A DNA stretch of 64,000 nt from Akkermansia muciniphila (GCF_040616545.1 NZ_CP156688.1:558001-622000), one strand, 5' to 3'. Shown: positions 44,636 to 56,897, counted from the stretch's first letter. Made by a program: numbers and translations. Notes: a model not told the origin generated them from the letters alone.

Positions 44636-44665
44636 GCCCCGGTGATTCCATCCCGGGGCATTTTT
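44636..44665 (+). terminator. Terminator or attenuator between gcvH and gcvP
   Basis: GCCCCGG / CCGGGGC seven-base stem with loop of ten, followed by ATTTTTGATTT. A second hairpin (CCCGGCC / GGCCGGG, 44673-44692) follows and its base is 21 bases before the gcvP ATG. Confidence 0.7.
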
Positions 44666-44672
44666 GATTTAA

Positions 44673-44692
44673 CCCGGCCCTCCGCGGCCGGG
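44673..44692 (+). promoter_or_regulatory. Second hairpin in the gcvP leader
   Basis: Seven-base stem CCCGGCC / GGCCGGG with loop CTCCGC. No T tract follows. It would form in the leader of a gcvP transcript and could affect translation or RNA stability. Confidence 0.5.
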
Positions 44693-44713
44693 TCCATACC
44701 TGCCAGACACCAC

Positions 44714-47560
<2,847 letters not shown>

Positions 47561-47580
47561 TCTTCCGCAACCTTAACCTG

Positions 47581-47616
47581 AAAAGGGCTGTTCCATATGA
47601 ATGGAGCAGCCCTTTT
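47581..47616 (+). terminator. Rho-independent terminator of gcvP
   Basis: AAAAGGGCTG.TCCAT / ATGGA.CAGCCCTTTT stem, with T tract contained in the 3' arm. About 20 bases after the stop. Confidence 0.88.
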
Positions 47617-47922
47617 CATTCCCGGAAGCCGGAACGTATGCGCCACAGGCGTACGACCAGTCATCCGTGAATTACTGGATGACAGCAAGGAAACGCCGGT
47701 TAATCAACTCATGCAGTTTCCCCCTTCTCACCCAATCCCACTATGGGTGGTCCCTCCGTCCTGACCGCCCCAATCTGGTTGCAAGTGGAAAACTCAGTCT
47801 GGAAAAATCCGGTGGTGATCCCTTGAGCAAGAATCCACACCAGCAAAAAGTCTGTTTATCCTGATCATGGCGGTAACGGCGTGCAAATACTGTGAATCCC
47901 CGGCGGCAGCCCTGCAGTTCCT
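47617..47922. other. Gene-free stretch
   Basis: Holds a seven-base inverted repeat GTCATCC / GGATGAC (47660-47683) and no convincing frame, RNA gene or promoter. The short open frames here have poor codon use. Confidence 0.5.
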
Positions 47923-48555
47923 TCAATTCCAGGGAGGATCACCATATTGATTCTCTCCCAGCTGGCTCTCCCCGTAGCGTAAATACCACAGCAGCCACCA
48001 CCCCAGGACGGGTACTGCCAGCCACACCAGGCACAGGCCGCTCCTCCCCACATCATGCAGGCGCCGTACCATGGTGACCGCCATGGGAAGAGACAGCACG
48101 ATAAGAGCCACGTAAAATACGGGAGACAACAGATCCACCCATGGAGAGAGGGAAGAAAAAAAGCCGCTTTTCACGAGAGAGGGAAACCCGGCGGCAGCAA
48201 GCCATGCGATACCCACGCTGGCATAAACCTCGCGCATCTCCCCCTTTCCGGCGCGGCCTTTAAAACTGCACCATGCCTTGATGATGCGCATCCAGTACTT
48301 CTTCCTGGTCCAGACAGGCACGGCGCTCGTGAACTCCTCTCCAGGCCCCGGCATCTCAAACGCCTCTCCATCGTCATCCATGACGGTCATGGAGGGAATG
48401 AAGGAAGCCAGCGGCTGCCAGCCCCCGCCGGGAAGCTTCCTCACCAGGGTACGGTTGGACAGCCGCCCATGGTTGCGGGCCTGAATCAGAAGCACCAGGG
48501 AGACGGGTCCCTTGGAGGAACCGTCAATCGCCTGGTACTCGTAAAGATCACTCAT
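47923..48555 (-). CDS. GYF-like domain fused to a DUF805 membrane domain
   Basis: A 210-residue protein. The first 55 residues look like a GYF_2 domain (YEYQAIDGSSKGPVSLVLLIQ, then LVRKLPGGGWQPLASF), which binds Pro-rich peptides. After an acidic linker a DUF805 membrane part follows (about 100-205) with the signature VRRLHDVGRSGLCLVW, several hydrophobic helices and the closing GENQYGDPP. Only nine bases separate its start from the sulfatase stop, so the two may be co-transcribed. Function unknown. Confidence 0.82.
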   Translation of the reverse strand: MSDLYEYQAIDGSSKGPVSLVLLIQARNHGRLSNRTLVRKLPGGGWQPLASFIPSMTVMDDDGEAFEMPGPGEEFTSAVPVWTRKKYWMRIIKAWCSFKGRAGKGEMREVYASVGIAWLAAAGFPSLVKSGFFSSLSPWVDLLSPVFYVALIVLSLPMAVTMVRRLHDVGRSGLCLVWLAVPVLGWWLLWYLRYGESQLGENQYGDPPWN

Positions 48556-48564
48556 CGGAGGCTC

Positions 48565-50724
48565 TTACTTGGCCGCTCCGTCATGGCTGAACGCGGACGC
48601 GGGAATCTCCTGCTTGGGCAGGCCGGGGCCTTCCCACTTCAACGTCAGCCTGGAGGCGGGACCGGCATTACCCACGTAGCTGATGCGGATGGGATGCAGC
48701 CCGGCCTTCAAATAAACGGGATTCTTCCGGTCGCCCAAATCGGAAGAAATTTCGGTGCCCGGCTCGTAAGTCTTGTCCGCGTCAATCAGTTCCATGCCGT
48801 GCAGGCGGACAAACGCCTTGCTCCCCTTGTTCGCGTCCGTGGACAGGTAAAAAGTATACTCTCCGTCAGCCGGAATTTTTACATACCCGGCCAGCTCCAC
48901 CCCACGCTTCCGGGGACCGTTCATCTTGACGGACGGTGACGGAACCACGCCGTGCGCGGCAGGCTGCTTCTTCAGCTGGCGGAAATCCGGAACCCACGGG
49001 AACTCACCTTCATAAACGGACCACTTCAAGCCGGGGGAGGCAGCCCCCGTCACCTCCACTGCCGGGACCAGCTCCGTATCAAACACCGTCTTGGCAGGAA
49101 GGAAGGCACGGCGGTTGGACAGGGCGGCGGCCTTCATGCGGGCCTGGAGCTCCGGCTTGGAGGAAGCAAGGTCCTTGCTCTCCTGCGGGTCATTCAGGGT
49201 ATCAAAAATCATGAAATCCTTGTCAGCATCCTTCACGCCCATGCGCAAGCCTTTCAGACCGTCCACAAAGACAATCTGCTGCTGGCCCCGCTCCGCGCCC
49301 TTGTGTTCTCCCAGGAAATCCTTGTAGCCAGGCGTCTTGCCGGCAACATTGTATTCTGAGTAAATAACTCCCGGCTTCTGCTGGTCCGCATGGCCTGTCA
49401 GCGTCGGCAGCAGGGAAACGCCGTCGCTGCGGGCGGGAACCGGCACTCCGGCGGCATCCGCCAGCGTAGCCAGCCAGTCATGGAACTGGCCGGGGTGCAG
49501 GCTGATCTGCCCCTTGGGAATGCGGGCGGGCCAGCGTACCAGCGTGGGAACGCGCATGCCGCCTTCCCAGCAGTCGCGCTTGATGCCGTCCATCATGCCG
49601 TAACTCTTGAAAAACTGCGGATTCTGCGCTCCATGCCTGTGCTTGGGATCGGCGCCTCCTTCATTGTGTGGGCCATTGTCGGATGTAAAGACAATCATCG
49701 TATCATTGTCGATCTTCAAATCCTTCAGCAGATGGATCAAATCCGCCACAGCGTCGTCCACGCGGCGGATCATCGTGGAATGCCGCTTGGCCACGTCATT
49801 GGGGAAACGGGCATTGTCCGGATGAATATAAGTATCCTTGTCTTTTTCAGCCTTGGCGTCAAAAGCAGTATTTACGGACTCCGTTCCGTTCTTCTTCACC
49901 CATTGCAGGCCTCCCTTCAAACCGCCTCCGGCAGGATAGGGCGTTCCCGGAACCACCAGGTTGCCATGAGGAGCCGGAAAAGCCAGGTACAGGAAAAACG
50001 GCTTGCCGGTCTTGCGGGCGGACTTGCGCTGGTCCACAATCCACTGCTTGGCGCGGGCGGCAAACAAATCCGTGGAATAGGCCGTCTGCGGAACCTGGTC
50101 CTTGATATTCTTCCATTCGGGATTGGGGGCGTAACCGTTATATTCAAAAATATTGCGGGATTCGGAAGGGTAATGGAAATGCCCGGCCAGATGGTCCAGG
50201 ATTCCATAAAAGTAATTGAAGCCGCGCTGGTGGGGGCCGCCCGTCACCGGGCCATGGCTTTCCCCGCCGCCGCCCACGCCCCACTTGCCGATGGCGGCGG
50301 TATCATATCCGGCATCCCGCATCACGGTGCCCAGCGTATGGGAATCTTCAATGGGATAGTCAAAGCGGTTGTTCCTCACCACGCGGGAATGCCCCTGGTG
50401 CACCCCTAGCAGCAGGGAGGCGCGCGCCGGAGCGCAGACCGGAGCGGCGGAATAATGCCGGCGCAGCTGAATCCCCTCCCGGGCCATGGCGGACAGGGCC
50501 GGAGTCTTGAACTCATTCTTCCTGTCCACCGTCCGTCCGTTCAGCTTCTGCTGGCTCCAATTGGCATCCAGGTCCCCCCAGCCCATATCGTCCACCAGAA
50601 TGAAAATAACATTGGGCTTTGCATTCTTGACGGCACTGGCAGCGGGCTTCGCAGCCTGCCCGGAAGCGCTCATGCACGGAACCAGGACAGTCAGAAGAAC
50701 GGATAGGAAAGATACCAATTTCAT
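48565..50724 (-). CDS. Secreted sulfatase with C-terminal PA14 domain
   Basis: Hydrolyses sulfate esters, probably on host glycans. 719 residues: signal peptide (MKLVSFLSVLLTVLVPCMSASG), metal-binding LVDDMGWGD (Asp45, Asp46), and the formylglycine motif CAPAR at 97-101, where Cys97 must be oxidised by a sulfatase-maturing enzyme. Further sulfatase marks are GKWGVGGGG and FTSDNGPHNEGG. The C-terminal region (about 570-715, GLKWSVYEGEFPWVPDF, then IPADGEYTFYLSTDA, LKAGLHPIRISYVG) is a PA14 domain, likely glycan-binding. Fits mucin desulfation with the GH84 and sialate esterase in this window. Confidence 0.95.
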   Translation of the reverse strand: MKLVSFLSVLLTVLVPCMSASGQAAKPAASAVKNAKPNVIFILVDDMGWGDLDANWSQQKLNGRTVDRKNEFKTPALSAMAREGIQLRRHYSAAPVCAPARASLLLGVHQGHSRVVRNNRFDYPIEDSHTLGTVMRDAGYDTAAIGKWGVGGGGESHGPVTGGPHQRGFNYFYGILDHLAGHFHYPSESRNIFEYNGYAPNPEWKNIKDQVPQTAYSTDLFAARAKQWIVDQRKSARKTGKPFFLYLAFPAPHGNLVVPGTPYPAGGGLKGGLQWVKKNGTESVNTAFDAKAEKDKDTYIHPDNARFPNDVAKRHSTMIRRVDDAVADLIHLLKDLKIDNDTMIVFTSDNGPHNEGGADPKHRHGAQNPQFFKSYGMMDGIKRDCWEGGMRVPTLVRWPARIPKGQISLHPGQFHDWLATLADAAGVPVPARSDGVSLLPTLTGHADQQKPGVIYSEYNVAGKTPGYKDFLGEHKGAERGQQQIVFVDGLKGLRMGVKDADKDFMIFDTLNDPQESKDLASSKPELQARMKAAALSNRRAFLPAKTVFDTELVPAVEVTGAASPGLKWSVYEGEFPWVPDFRQLKKQPAAHGVVPSPSVKMNGPRKRGVELAGYVKIPADGEYTFYLSTDANKGSKAFVRLHGMELIDADKTYEPGTEISSDLGDRKNPVYLKAGLHPIRISYVGNAGPASRLTLKWEGPGLPKQEIPASAFSHDGAAK

Positions 50725-50848
50725 GATTCAGGTGAAAATAAACTTTAAAGAGAACGTTAAAACAGAGCGTGATCTTACATGAATTTTCCCATCTCTCAAG
50801 AGAATTAAACGGAAAGGAAATTGACGACTGATTCGTCAGACCTATAGT

Positions 50849-51407
50849 GAAGAAACTATAGAACTGCCCCATATTCTATTGATTGCATGTGCCCTGCTCC
50901 TCCCGTCAGGCACGCTTTACGGGCTGGACGTCCGGATGACAGACCTGAAAAAAGCCGCCGCATAAACTGAAAAGAGAACAAAAATCTGTTCATCATTTAC
51001 AAGGAGAGCGCATGGAATCCGGACGCATACGGCGTGCCGGAACGCCTGCTCGCCTCTGATTTATTTAAAAAGGCGGCACAATCCTGCTTTATCCTGGCGG
51101 AGCAGGAATACCCGGCAGACTATCTCCCGCCGACGTATTTTCCCCCTTTAATATCACAGTCCCCGGAACCGCCAAACCGGAAGAACTCCCTGTCAAGTGG
51201 TCCGGCGAACTCCCGGAAAAAGCTACTTTATGCGTGCTGACAACGCCCTCCGGCGTCATTTACCAAGCTTTCAGAACCACACACGCCACAAAAATGCCAC
51301 GCCGATTCCTTACGCACCCCAGCCCAGACAACCGGGATACATTGCGGAAGCAGTACAAAAATGGCGGCGAGGAAGCGGGAGCCGCCTACCGGAAAGGATC
51401 CTCCTGA
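50849..51407 (+). pseudogene. Decayed gene for a secreted protein
   Basis: Three pieces in different frames read as one former protein. The first (from about 50849) ends in a hydrophobic signal-like stretch, ILLIACALLLPSGTLYGLDV, then DLKKAAA and an in-frame TAA at 50963-50965. The second frame continues KENKNLFIIYKESAWNPDAYG to DLFKK at 51071. The third continues GGTILLYPGGAGIPGRLSP to a stop at 51405-51407. Both frame changes correspond to one missing base in A-rich runs. Codon use is coding-like throughout. No start codon is evident. Family not recognised. Confidence 0.65.
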
Positions 51408-51514
51408 ATCTGAAGCCCATTTCCATGGAGCTAAAACTGCAGTAAAGCTGCTGCTCCCATGGCAAGAGCCATTTCCGGAGCAACGCAAACAACGTGTCCC
51501 GAGCCGCAGAAACG

Positions 51515-53329
51515 TCAGAACCGCTTCTTCCTGTCGTCCCTGCGGGGACGGTCGCCCCAGCGCTCACCGCGGTCACTGCGGAATCCCCCGCGGCTGCCTC
51601 TGAATCCGCCGCGATCGCCGCGGTCCCGGTCTCCACGGTAACCGCCGCGGAATCCTCCGCTGCGGCGGGGCGGACGCGGCCCGTCGGAATATTCCGGCGT
51701 ACCCTTGTCCTCGCGCACATTGACCTCATACCCGCAGACGGTGGCGTTAGCCAGGGCTTCCAGAAGCTGGGGGGCCACGGAAGCGTCCACTTCAATGAGG
51801 GAATGCTTGGGGAAAATCCTGATGTCCCCCACGGCGCCCTTCTCCATTTCCACCGTATTGTAGAACAGTCCGGCGATGTCCTTGGGCCTCAGGCCGATCA
51901 TCCGGCCACCGTTCATGAACAGCGTGACCGTATCACCGTTATGCTGCCAGGAATCCCCCTTCTGCGGGCTTTCCGTTTCTTCTCCGGGCTGGGCCACATG
52001 GCGGGATTTGCGGGCCGGCTTGTCTTCCGGAATGGGCTGCACTTCCCGGTGGGTGCGTTCCCGGAGCAAATCAAACAGGGCGGCGGCCAGGAATTCCGGG
52101 GCAGCCTCCACGTCCTTCAGTTCTTCCGGCAGCACGGCATCCGGCTTGAGGCGTTCCAGAATGTCATCCACCAGGGATTCCGTCCGGAGCTGGTCCACCT
52201 GCACGGCGGTCAGCACGGGTTCCGGAGTCAGCTTGACGCCGATGAAGCGTTCAATGCGGCTCATCAGGGAAAAATCACGGCGGCCTACAAAGGTGATGGC
52301 CTTCCCCTTGCGCCCGGCGCGCGCCGTGCGGCCGATGCGGTGCACGTAATCCTCCGGATCACGGGGCAGTTCAAAGTTAACTACGGCATCCACATCATCC
52401 ACGTCCAGGCCGCGGGCGGCAATATCCGTGGCTACCAGCAGGCGCAGGCTTCCCTTGCGGAAGGAATCCATCACGCGTTCCCGCATGATTTGCGGCATAT
52501 CCCCGTGAAGGCGGTCCACGGGATAGCCCCGGGCCGTCAGGCCGTCCACAACGTCATCCACCACTTTCTTGGTATTGGCGAATACCAGGCCCATCTTGAT
52601 TTTTCCAGTATCCAGCAGGCGGCTGAGCACCTCAATCCGGGAAGAGAACAACACCTCGTAATAAGACTGTTCAATGGTGGGCACCGTCAGCGTAGGCCGC
52701 TCAATGGTGATCTGGACGGGATCCTTCATGAACCGGCTCACCAGGCGGTTGATTTCCGGAGACATGGTGGCGGAGAAAAACAGGGTCTGCTTCGTTTCAG
52801 GCATGGACTCCGCAATGCGCTCAATATCTTCCAGGAAACCCATATCCAGCATCTCGTCCGCTTCATCCAGAATCAGCATGCGGAGATTGTCCAGCTTCAG
52901 CGCTCCGGATTCCATCAGGTCCATGACGCGTCCGGGCGTCCCCACCACAAACTGCACGCCGCGGCGCAGGGCGTCAAGCTGGGGGCGGAAGGAGGAGCCT
53001 CCGTAAATGGGTACCGCGGAAACGCCGTCCATGAACAGGGCCAGCTTGTCCACCTCCCGGCAAATCTGGACGGCCAGTTCCCGTGTGGGGCACAGGGCCA
53101 GCACCTGGACGCTGCGTTCATCCGGATCAATGCATTCCAGGGCCGGAATGGCAAAGGCAAGGGTCTTGCCGGAACCCGTATGGGACAGACCAACGATATC
53201 CGACCCTCCGATGGCGGCGGGAATCGCCTGTTCCTGAATGGCGGAGGGAGTATCGAAGCCGAGCACTTCAACGGCTTCCAGAATCTCCGGCGAAATGCCA
53301 AGGGTCGAAAAAGAAGATGTTTGAGTCAT
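51515..53329 (-). CDS. DEAD-box RNA helicase with RG-rich tail
   Basis: ATP-dependent RNA helicase, DeaD/CsdA-like, for ribosome assembly or mRNA turnover. 604 residues from MTQTSSFSTLGISPE: Q motif region, Walker A SHTGSGKT (49-56), PTRELAVQI, DEAD at 155-158, FFSATM, and a RecA2 domain with ATDIAARGLDVDDVD and HRIGRTARAG. A DbpA-like RNA-binding domain (about 460-540) follows, and the last 45 residues are rich in Arg-Gly repeats (GGFRGGYRGDRDRG). The longer start nine residues upstream is possible. Confidence 0.95.
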   Translation of the reverse strand: MTQTSSFSTLGISPEILEAVEVLGFDTPSAIQEQAIPAAIGGSDIVGLSHTGSGKTLAFAIPALECIDPDERSVQVLALCPTRELAVQICREVDKLALFMDGVSAVPIYGGSSFRPQLDALRRGVQFVVGTPGRVMDLMESGALKLDNLRMLILDEADEMLDMGFLEDIERIAESMPETKQTLFFSATMSPEINRLVSRFMKDPVQITIERPTLTVPTIEQSYYEVLFSSRIEVLSRLLDTGKIKMGLVFANTKKVVDDVVDGLTARGYPVDRLHGDMPQIMRERVMDSFRKGSLRLLVATDIAARGLDVDDVDAVVNFELPRDPEDYVHRIGRTARAGRKGKAITFVGRRDFSLMSRIERFIGVKLTPEPVLTAVQVDQLRTESLVDDILERLKPDAVLPEELKDVEAAPEFLAAALFDLLRERTHREVQPIPEDKPARKSRHVAQPGEETESPQKGDSWQHNGDTVTLFMNGGRMIGLRPKDIAGLFYNTVEMEKGAVGDIRIFPKHSLIEVDASVAPQLLEALANATVCGYEVNVREDKGTPEYSDGPRPPRRSGGFRGGYRGDRDRGDRGGFRGSRGGFRSDRGERWGDRPRRDDRKKRF

Positions 53330-53524
53330 GGGGGAAAAATGATCTGTCAAAGTCACGGGAGAAGCTGAACATTATTCACACCTGTGTCCAGCCAAAAGAA
53401 CAGAAGATGCCGTGGGATGCCACGATTTCCACAGGGCTTGCCGGCGGAGAAAAAAACGCCTCTCTCCTGCTTCTGGTCTTTACATTCACACACGGGGTTG
53501 CAACTTGCGGTGGCATATCCGCGT

Positions 53525-54328
53525 ATGATACAAGTACCTGCCTCCAAATTCATGGACAAGAAGCCAAACACATCACGTTCCTCACTCCTGGGAATTTTCA
53601 TCAACATCCTCCTGCCGGTATTGATTCTGGACTATTGCAGCGCGGGTCCGGCCAATCCCCTGGAACGCCCGGAAGGGGAAAGCTTCTGGCACCTCGGGCC
53701 CGTATGGGCGCTCGTCATCGCCCTTTCCCTGCCTCTTGTCTACGGAGTCCGCTCCCTGATCGTCACCCGGAAATTTGACCTGATGTCCGGCGTGGGCATG
53801 GCCGGCGTGCTGCTTACCGGCGTCATCAGCATCTTCGTCATCGGGCCGGAAGGCCGCATCCACAGCGCCACGCCCTGGCTGTTCGCCGGAAAGGAAGCCC
53901 TCATCCCCCTCATCCTGGCCGCCGCGGTCATCGTCTCCCGTTCCACGGGCTCCCCCCTGCTCAACATGTTCATTTATACGCCGGAGCTGTTTGACATATC
54001 CAGAATAGAGCAGAAGGTGGCCGCCAACGACGCAGAGCAGGCCTACCAGCGGCTGCTGGCCAGCTCATCCTGGGTGCTGGCGGGCACGCTCGTGGCCTCT
54101 TCCATCGGCAACTTTTTCCTGAGCCTCTCCTTCATGTCTTCCGTCATGCGCCAGCCGGAGGCGGAACAGCAGGTGGCTTACAACGTAGCCATCGGCAGCA
54201 TCACCTGGTGGGGCTTCCTGATCATCGGCGTCCCCATCCTGGCAGCCCTGGTCTTCATCATGCTGCGCCTGATCAAACGCCTCGGCCAGCTCACCGGACT
54301 CACCCGGGATGAACTCCTTCTCAGATAA
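53525..54328 (+). CDS. VC0807-like multi-pass membrane protein
   Basis: A 267-residue protein with about six membrane helices (near FINILLPVLILDY, VWALVIALSLPLVYGV, GVGMAGVLLTGVISIFVI, EALIPLILAAAVIV, WVLAGTLVASSIGNFFLSLSF and GFLIIGVPILAALVFIML). The layout agrees with the VC0807 family, whose function is unknown. Starts at 53525 or 53552 are both reasonable; the frame further upstream lacks coding character and overlaps the helicase leader. It lies 12 bases before the sialate esterase gene, so the two may be co-transcribed. Confidence 0.72.
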   Translation: MIQVPASKFMDKKPNTSRSSLLGIFINILLPVLILDYCSAGPANPLERPEGESFWHLGPVWALVIALSLPLVYGVRSLIVTRKFDLMSGVGMAGVLLTGVISIFVIGPEGRIHSATPWLFAGKEALIPLILAAAVIVSRSTGSPLLNMFIYTPELFDISRIEQKVAANDAEQAYQRLLASSSWVLAGTLVASSIGNFFLSLSFMSSVMRQPEAEQQVAYNVAIGSITWWGFLIIGVPILAALVFIMLRLIKRLGQLTGLTRDELLLR

Positions 54329-54340
54329 TCCGCTCAAACC

Positions 54341-55879
54341 ATGCACCTCCATACTCCATTCATCCTGATTGCCGCAGTCGCCCTGAACGCAGCTTGGGCG
54401 GCGGCTCCCCAATTCGACCGAATTTACGGTTCCCACATGGTCCTTCCCCACGGGAAAAACGTGCCCGTCTCCGGAACGGCGGACCCCAACAAGGAGGTAT
54501 CCGTCACCTTCGGAAGCTCTACCCTGAACACCAGGGCAGACGCCAGGGGCAAGTGGCGCGTCATGCTCCCCCCCATGCAGCCCAACGGCACGGGACAGAC
54601 GCTGACGGCCACCCAGAATGGCGATTCCTCCAAGCTGGAAGATGTTCTGGTGGGTGAGGTGTGGCTGGCCTCCGGACAATCCAACATGCTGTTCCGCCTG
54701 AACCAGACCAATACCGCCAGGGAGGACATAGCGGCCTCCGGGGATGAACAGCTGCGCCTGCTCAACAACGTTCCCCAGGCCCACACCAACAACGCCCCCT
54801 ATTCGGACAAGGACTTCACCTCCGTCACCACGGATAATTTCTACAAGGGGCAGTGGCAGGTCAGCTCCCCTTCCACCTCCGGCCCTATGACGGCGGTAGG
54901 CTACTACTTCGGCAAGAAGCTCCGGGAAGGCCTGGACATGCCCGTGGGCATCATCCACTCCTCGCTCGGCGGTTCGGAAATAGCGGCGTGGATACCCCAG
55001 CAGGTCATCAACACCAACAAGAGCTTCAGCTCCCTGCGCGGCAACCGCTGGCTGGATTCCCCCCTCATTTCCGACTGGGTGAGGGGCCGCGCCAAAAAGA
55101 ATATCTCTCCGCGGCTGAACCAGGGCTCCCCCGACCACCCCTACAAACCGGCGTTCCTGTATGAATCCGGCATCGCGTGGATGACGGACCTCCCCATCAC
55201 GGGCGTCCTCTGGTACCAGGGGGAATCCGATGCGGAGATTATTAACAATGAACAGAACGGAATGCAGTTGAAAACCATGATTGCCTCCTGGAGGAAAGCC
55301 TTCCGGAATCCGGACATGCCGTTCGTAATGATTCAGCTCCCCCGCATCAACGATCCTTCCAAAATCCGGGAAGGCTGGCCCGAATTCCGTGAAATGCAGG
55401 ACATGACGGCCAAAACCGTTCCCCATGCCTACAGCGTCAATACGATCGACCTGGGTTCCACGAACTCCAACGTGCACCCGCCGTTCAAGCGTCCCGTGGG
55501 GGAACGGGCGGGCAATACCGCCCTGAACAAGGTCTACGGCAAGAAGGTTCCCTGTGAAGGCCCCGCCTTCAAGGCCTTCAAGCCCTCCGGCTCCGGCCTC
55601 CTGGTCCAGATGGAGCATGCCGCCGGACTGGCCACGACGGACGGCAAGGAACCGGCCCAGTTTGAAATTGCCGGAGCGGACGGGGTTTACCATCCCGCCA
55701 CAGCGGAAATCGTGAACAAAAAAGGGAGCACCGCCGTCATCCGCCTCACCTCCCCGGAGGTCAAATCCCCCAAGAACGCGCGGTACTGCTGGAACCGCTT
55801 CGTGACCCCCAACCTGGTCAACGGAGACCAGCTCCCGGCCCGGCCCTTCCGGACGGATGCGCCCGCTCCTAAAAAATAA
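54341..55879 (+). CDS. Sialate O-acetylesterase
   Basis: SGNH-type esterase that removes O-acetyl groups from sialic acid so that sialidases can act. 512 residues: signal peptide (MHLHTPFILIAAVALNAAWA), an N-terminal beta domain (FDRIYGSHMVLPHG to LTATQNG), then the catalytic domain with WLASGQSNM (nucleophile Ser114), IIHSSLGGSEIAAWIP, LWYQGESDAEI and the C-terminal beta part. Secreted or periplasmic. Its neighbour downstream, 21 bases away, is another SGNH esterase. Confidence 0.93.
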   Translation: MHLHTPFILIAAVALNAAWAAAPQFDRIYGSHMVLPHGKNVPVSGTADPNKEVSVTFGSSTLNTRADARGKWRVMLPPMQPNGTGQTLTATQNGDSSKLEDVLVGEVWLASGQSNMLFRLNQTNTAREDIAASGDEQLRLLNNVPQAHTNNAPYSDKDFTSVTTDNFYKGQWQVSSPSTSGPMTAVGYYFGKKLREGLDMPVGIIHSSLGGSEIAAWIPQQVINTNKSFSSLRGNRWLDSPLISDWVRGRAKKNISPRLNQGSPDHPYKPAFLYESGIAWMTDLPITGVLWYQGESDAEIINNEQNGMQLKTMIASWRKAFRNPDMPFVMIQLPRINDPSKIREGWPEFREMQDMTAKTVPHAYSVNTIDLGSTNSNVHPPFKRPVGERAGNTALNKVYGKKVPCEGPAFKAFKPSGSGLLVQMEHAAGLATTDGKEPAQFEIAGADGVYHPATAEIVNKKGSTAVIRLTSPEVKSPKNARYCWNRFVTPNLVNGDQLPARPFRTDAPAPKK

Positions 55880-55900
55880 CTCTCACCACTCCACCATTCC

Positions 55901-56878
55901 ATGAACCTTCGTCTTCTCTTCGCTTCCCTGGCCGCAACCCTATCCCTGGGCATGGCGGCCCAGGGCGCCCCCGCTAAAATAGCCTGCGTGGGGGACAGCA
56001 TCACCTTCGGCTCCGGGCTCAAACCCGGGGATGCCCGCTATCCCCAGGTGCTTGCCACGCTGATGGGTCCGGACTTTGACGTCAGGGGCTTCGGCAATCC
56101 CGGAAAAACGGCCGGAGACTATCCGGGCCAGGTAGGCCGCTGGTACGGCAGCACCAAGGAATTCAAGCAATCCCTGGACTTCAAGGCAGACGTTTACATC
56201 TGCAACCTGGGCATCAATGATACGGGCCGCTGGTGGGACCCCAAGCTGTTCTTAAAGGGTTATGACGACCTGTTCACCGCCTGGAAATCCGCCAGCCCCA
56301 AGGCCCGGTTCTTCGCCTGGGGCCTGCTGGGCCCCGACTACCGCGGCCCGCTGAACAAAAAGGCATTCCCCGGCAACTGCTACCCGTACGTGCGCAAGTA
56401 CTCGGGCTCCGACAACGGCTCCGCGGCCAACCGCCCGGAAGCGGAAAAGCTGATCGCCACCGTGGCGCGCAAGCACAAGGCAGGCCTTTTTGACGCGCTC
56501 CATCCCCTCTCCGATCATCCGGAATGGTATGTGGACGGCCTGCATCCCACGGAACCGGGAGCCCGCCGCATTGCGGAAATCACCTTCGCCAAGCTGGCAA
56601 AAAGCATGAAGCTCAAGCAGCCTGCTCCCAAGCTGGAACCGGGCACCGGAAACGTGATTATCAACAACACGGGAGAATCCGGCATCCTGCTGGACGGCTG
56701 GAAGCTGACGGACGGGTCCAGCACGCTCGTCTTTGAAAACGCCACCGTCATTCATCCCGGGGACCGGCTTATCATCACCATCGGCACGGAAACCCAAAAG
56801 GACCCGACCAAGCCCCTGGAGATCAAATCCGCCAAATCCCCCGCCGCCTTCCGCCTGATTCCCCCAAGGAACCGTTAG
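55901..56878 (+). CDS. Secreted SGNH/GDSL hydrolase with lamin-tail-like domain
   Basis: 325 residues: signal peptide (MNLRLLFASLAATLSLGMAA), SGNH block I CVGDSITFGSG (nucleophile Ser33), GFGNPGKTAGDY (block II Gly), NLGINDTGRWWD (block III Asn) and the catalytic DGLHPTEPG Asp/His pair. An extra C-terminal domain (about 250-310: NVIINNTGESGILLDGWKLTDG, then IHPGDRLIITIG) has the look of a lamin-tail domain. Likely a deacetylase of polysaccharides. Probably in one transcript with the sialate esterase. Confidence 0.88.
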   Translation: MNLRLLFASLAATLSLGMAAQGAPAKIACVGDSITFGSGLKPGDARYPQVLATLMGPDFDVRGFGNPGKTAGDYPGQVGRWYGSTKEFKQSLDFKADVYICNLGINDTGRWWDPKLFLKGYDDLFTAWKSASPKARFFAWGLLGPDYRGPLNKKAFPGNCYPYVRKYSGSDNGSAANRPEAEKLIATVARKHKAGLFDALHPLSDHPEWYVDGLHPTEPGARRIAEITFAKLAKSMKLKQPAPKLEPGTGNVIINNTGESGILLDGWKLTDGSSTLVFENATVIHPGDRLIITIGTETQKDPTKPLEIKSAKSPAAFRLIPPRNR

Positions 56879-56897
56879 CGCGATTTTTGGATTTTCC

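Noticed and set aside
47601-47864. 87-codon frame downstream of gcvP
   Set aside because: Starts inside the gcvP terminator and has no homology or suitable codon use.
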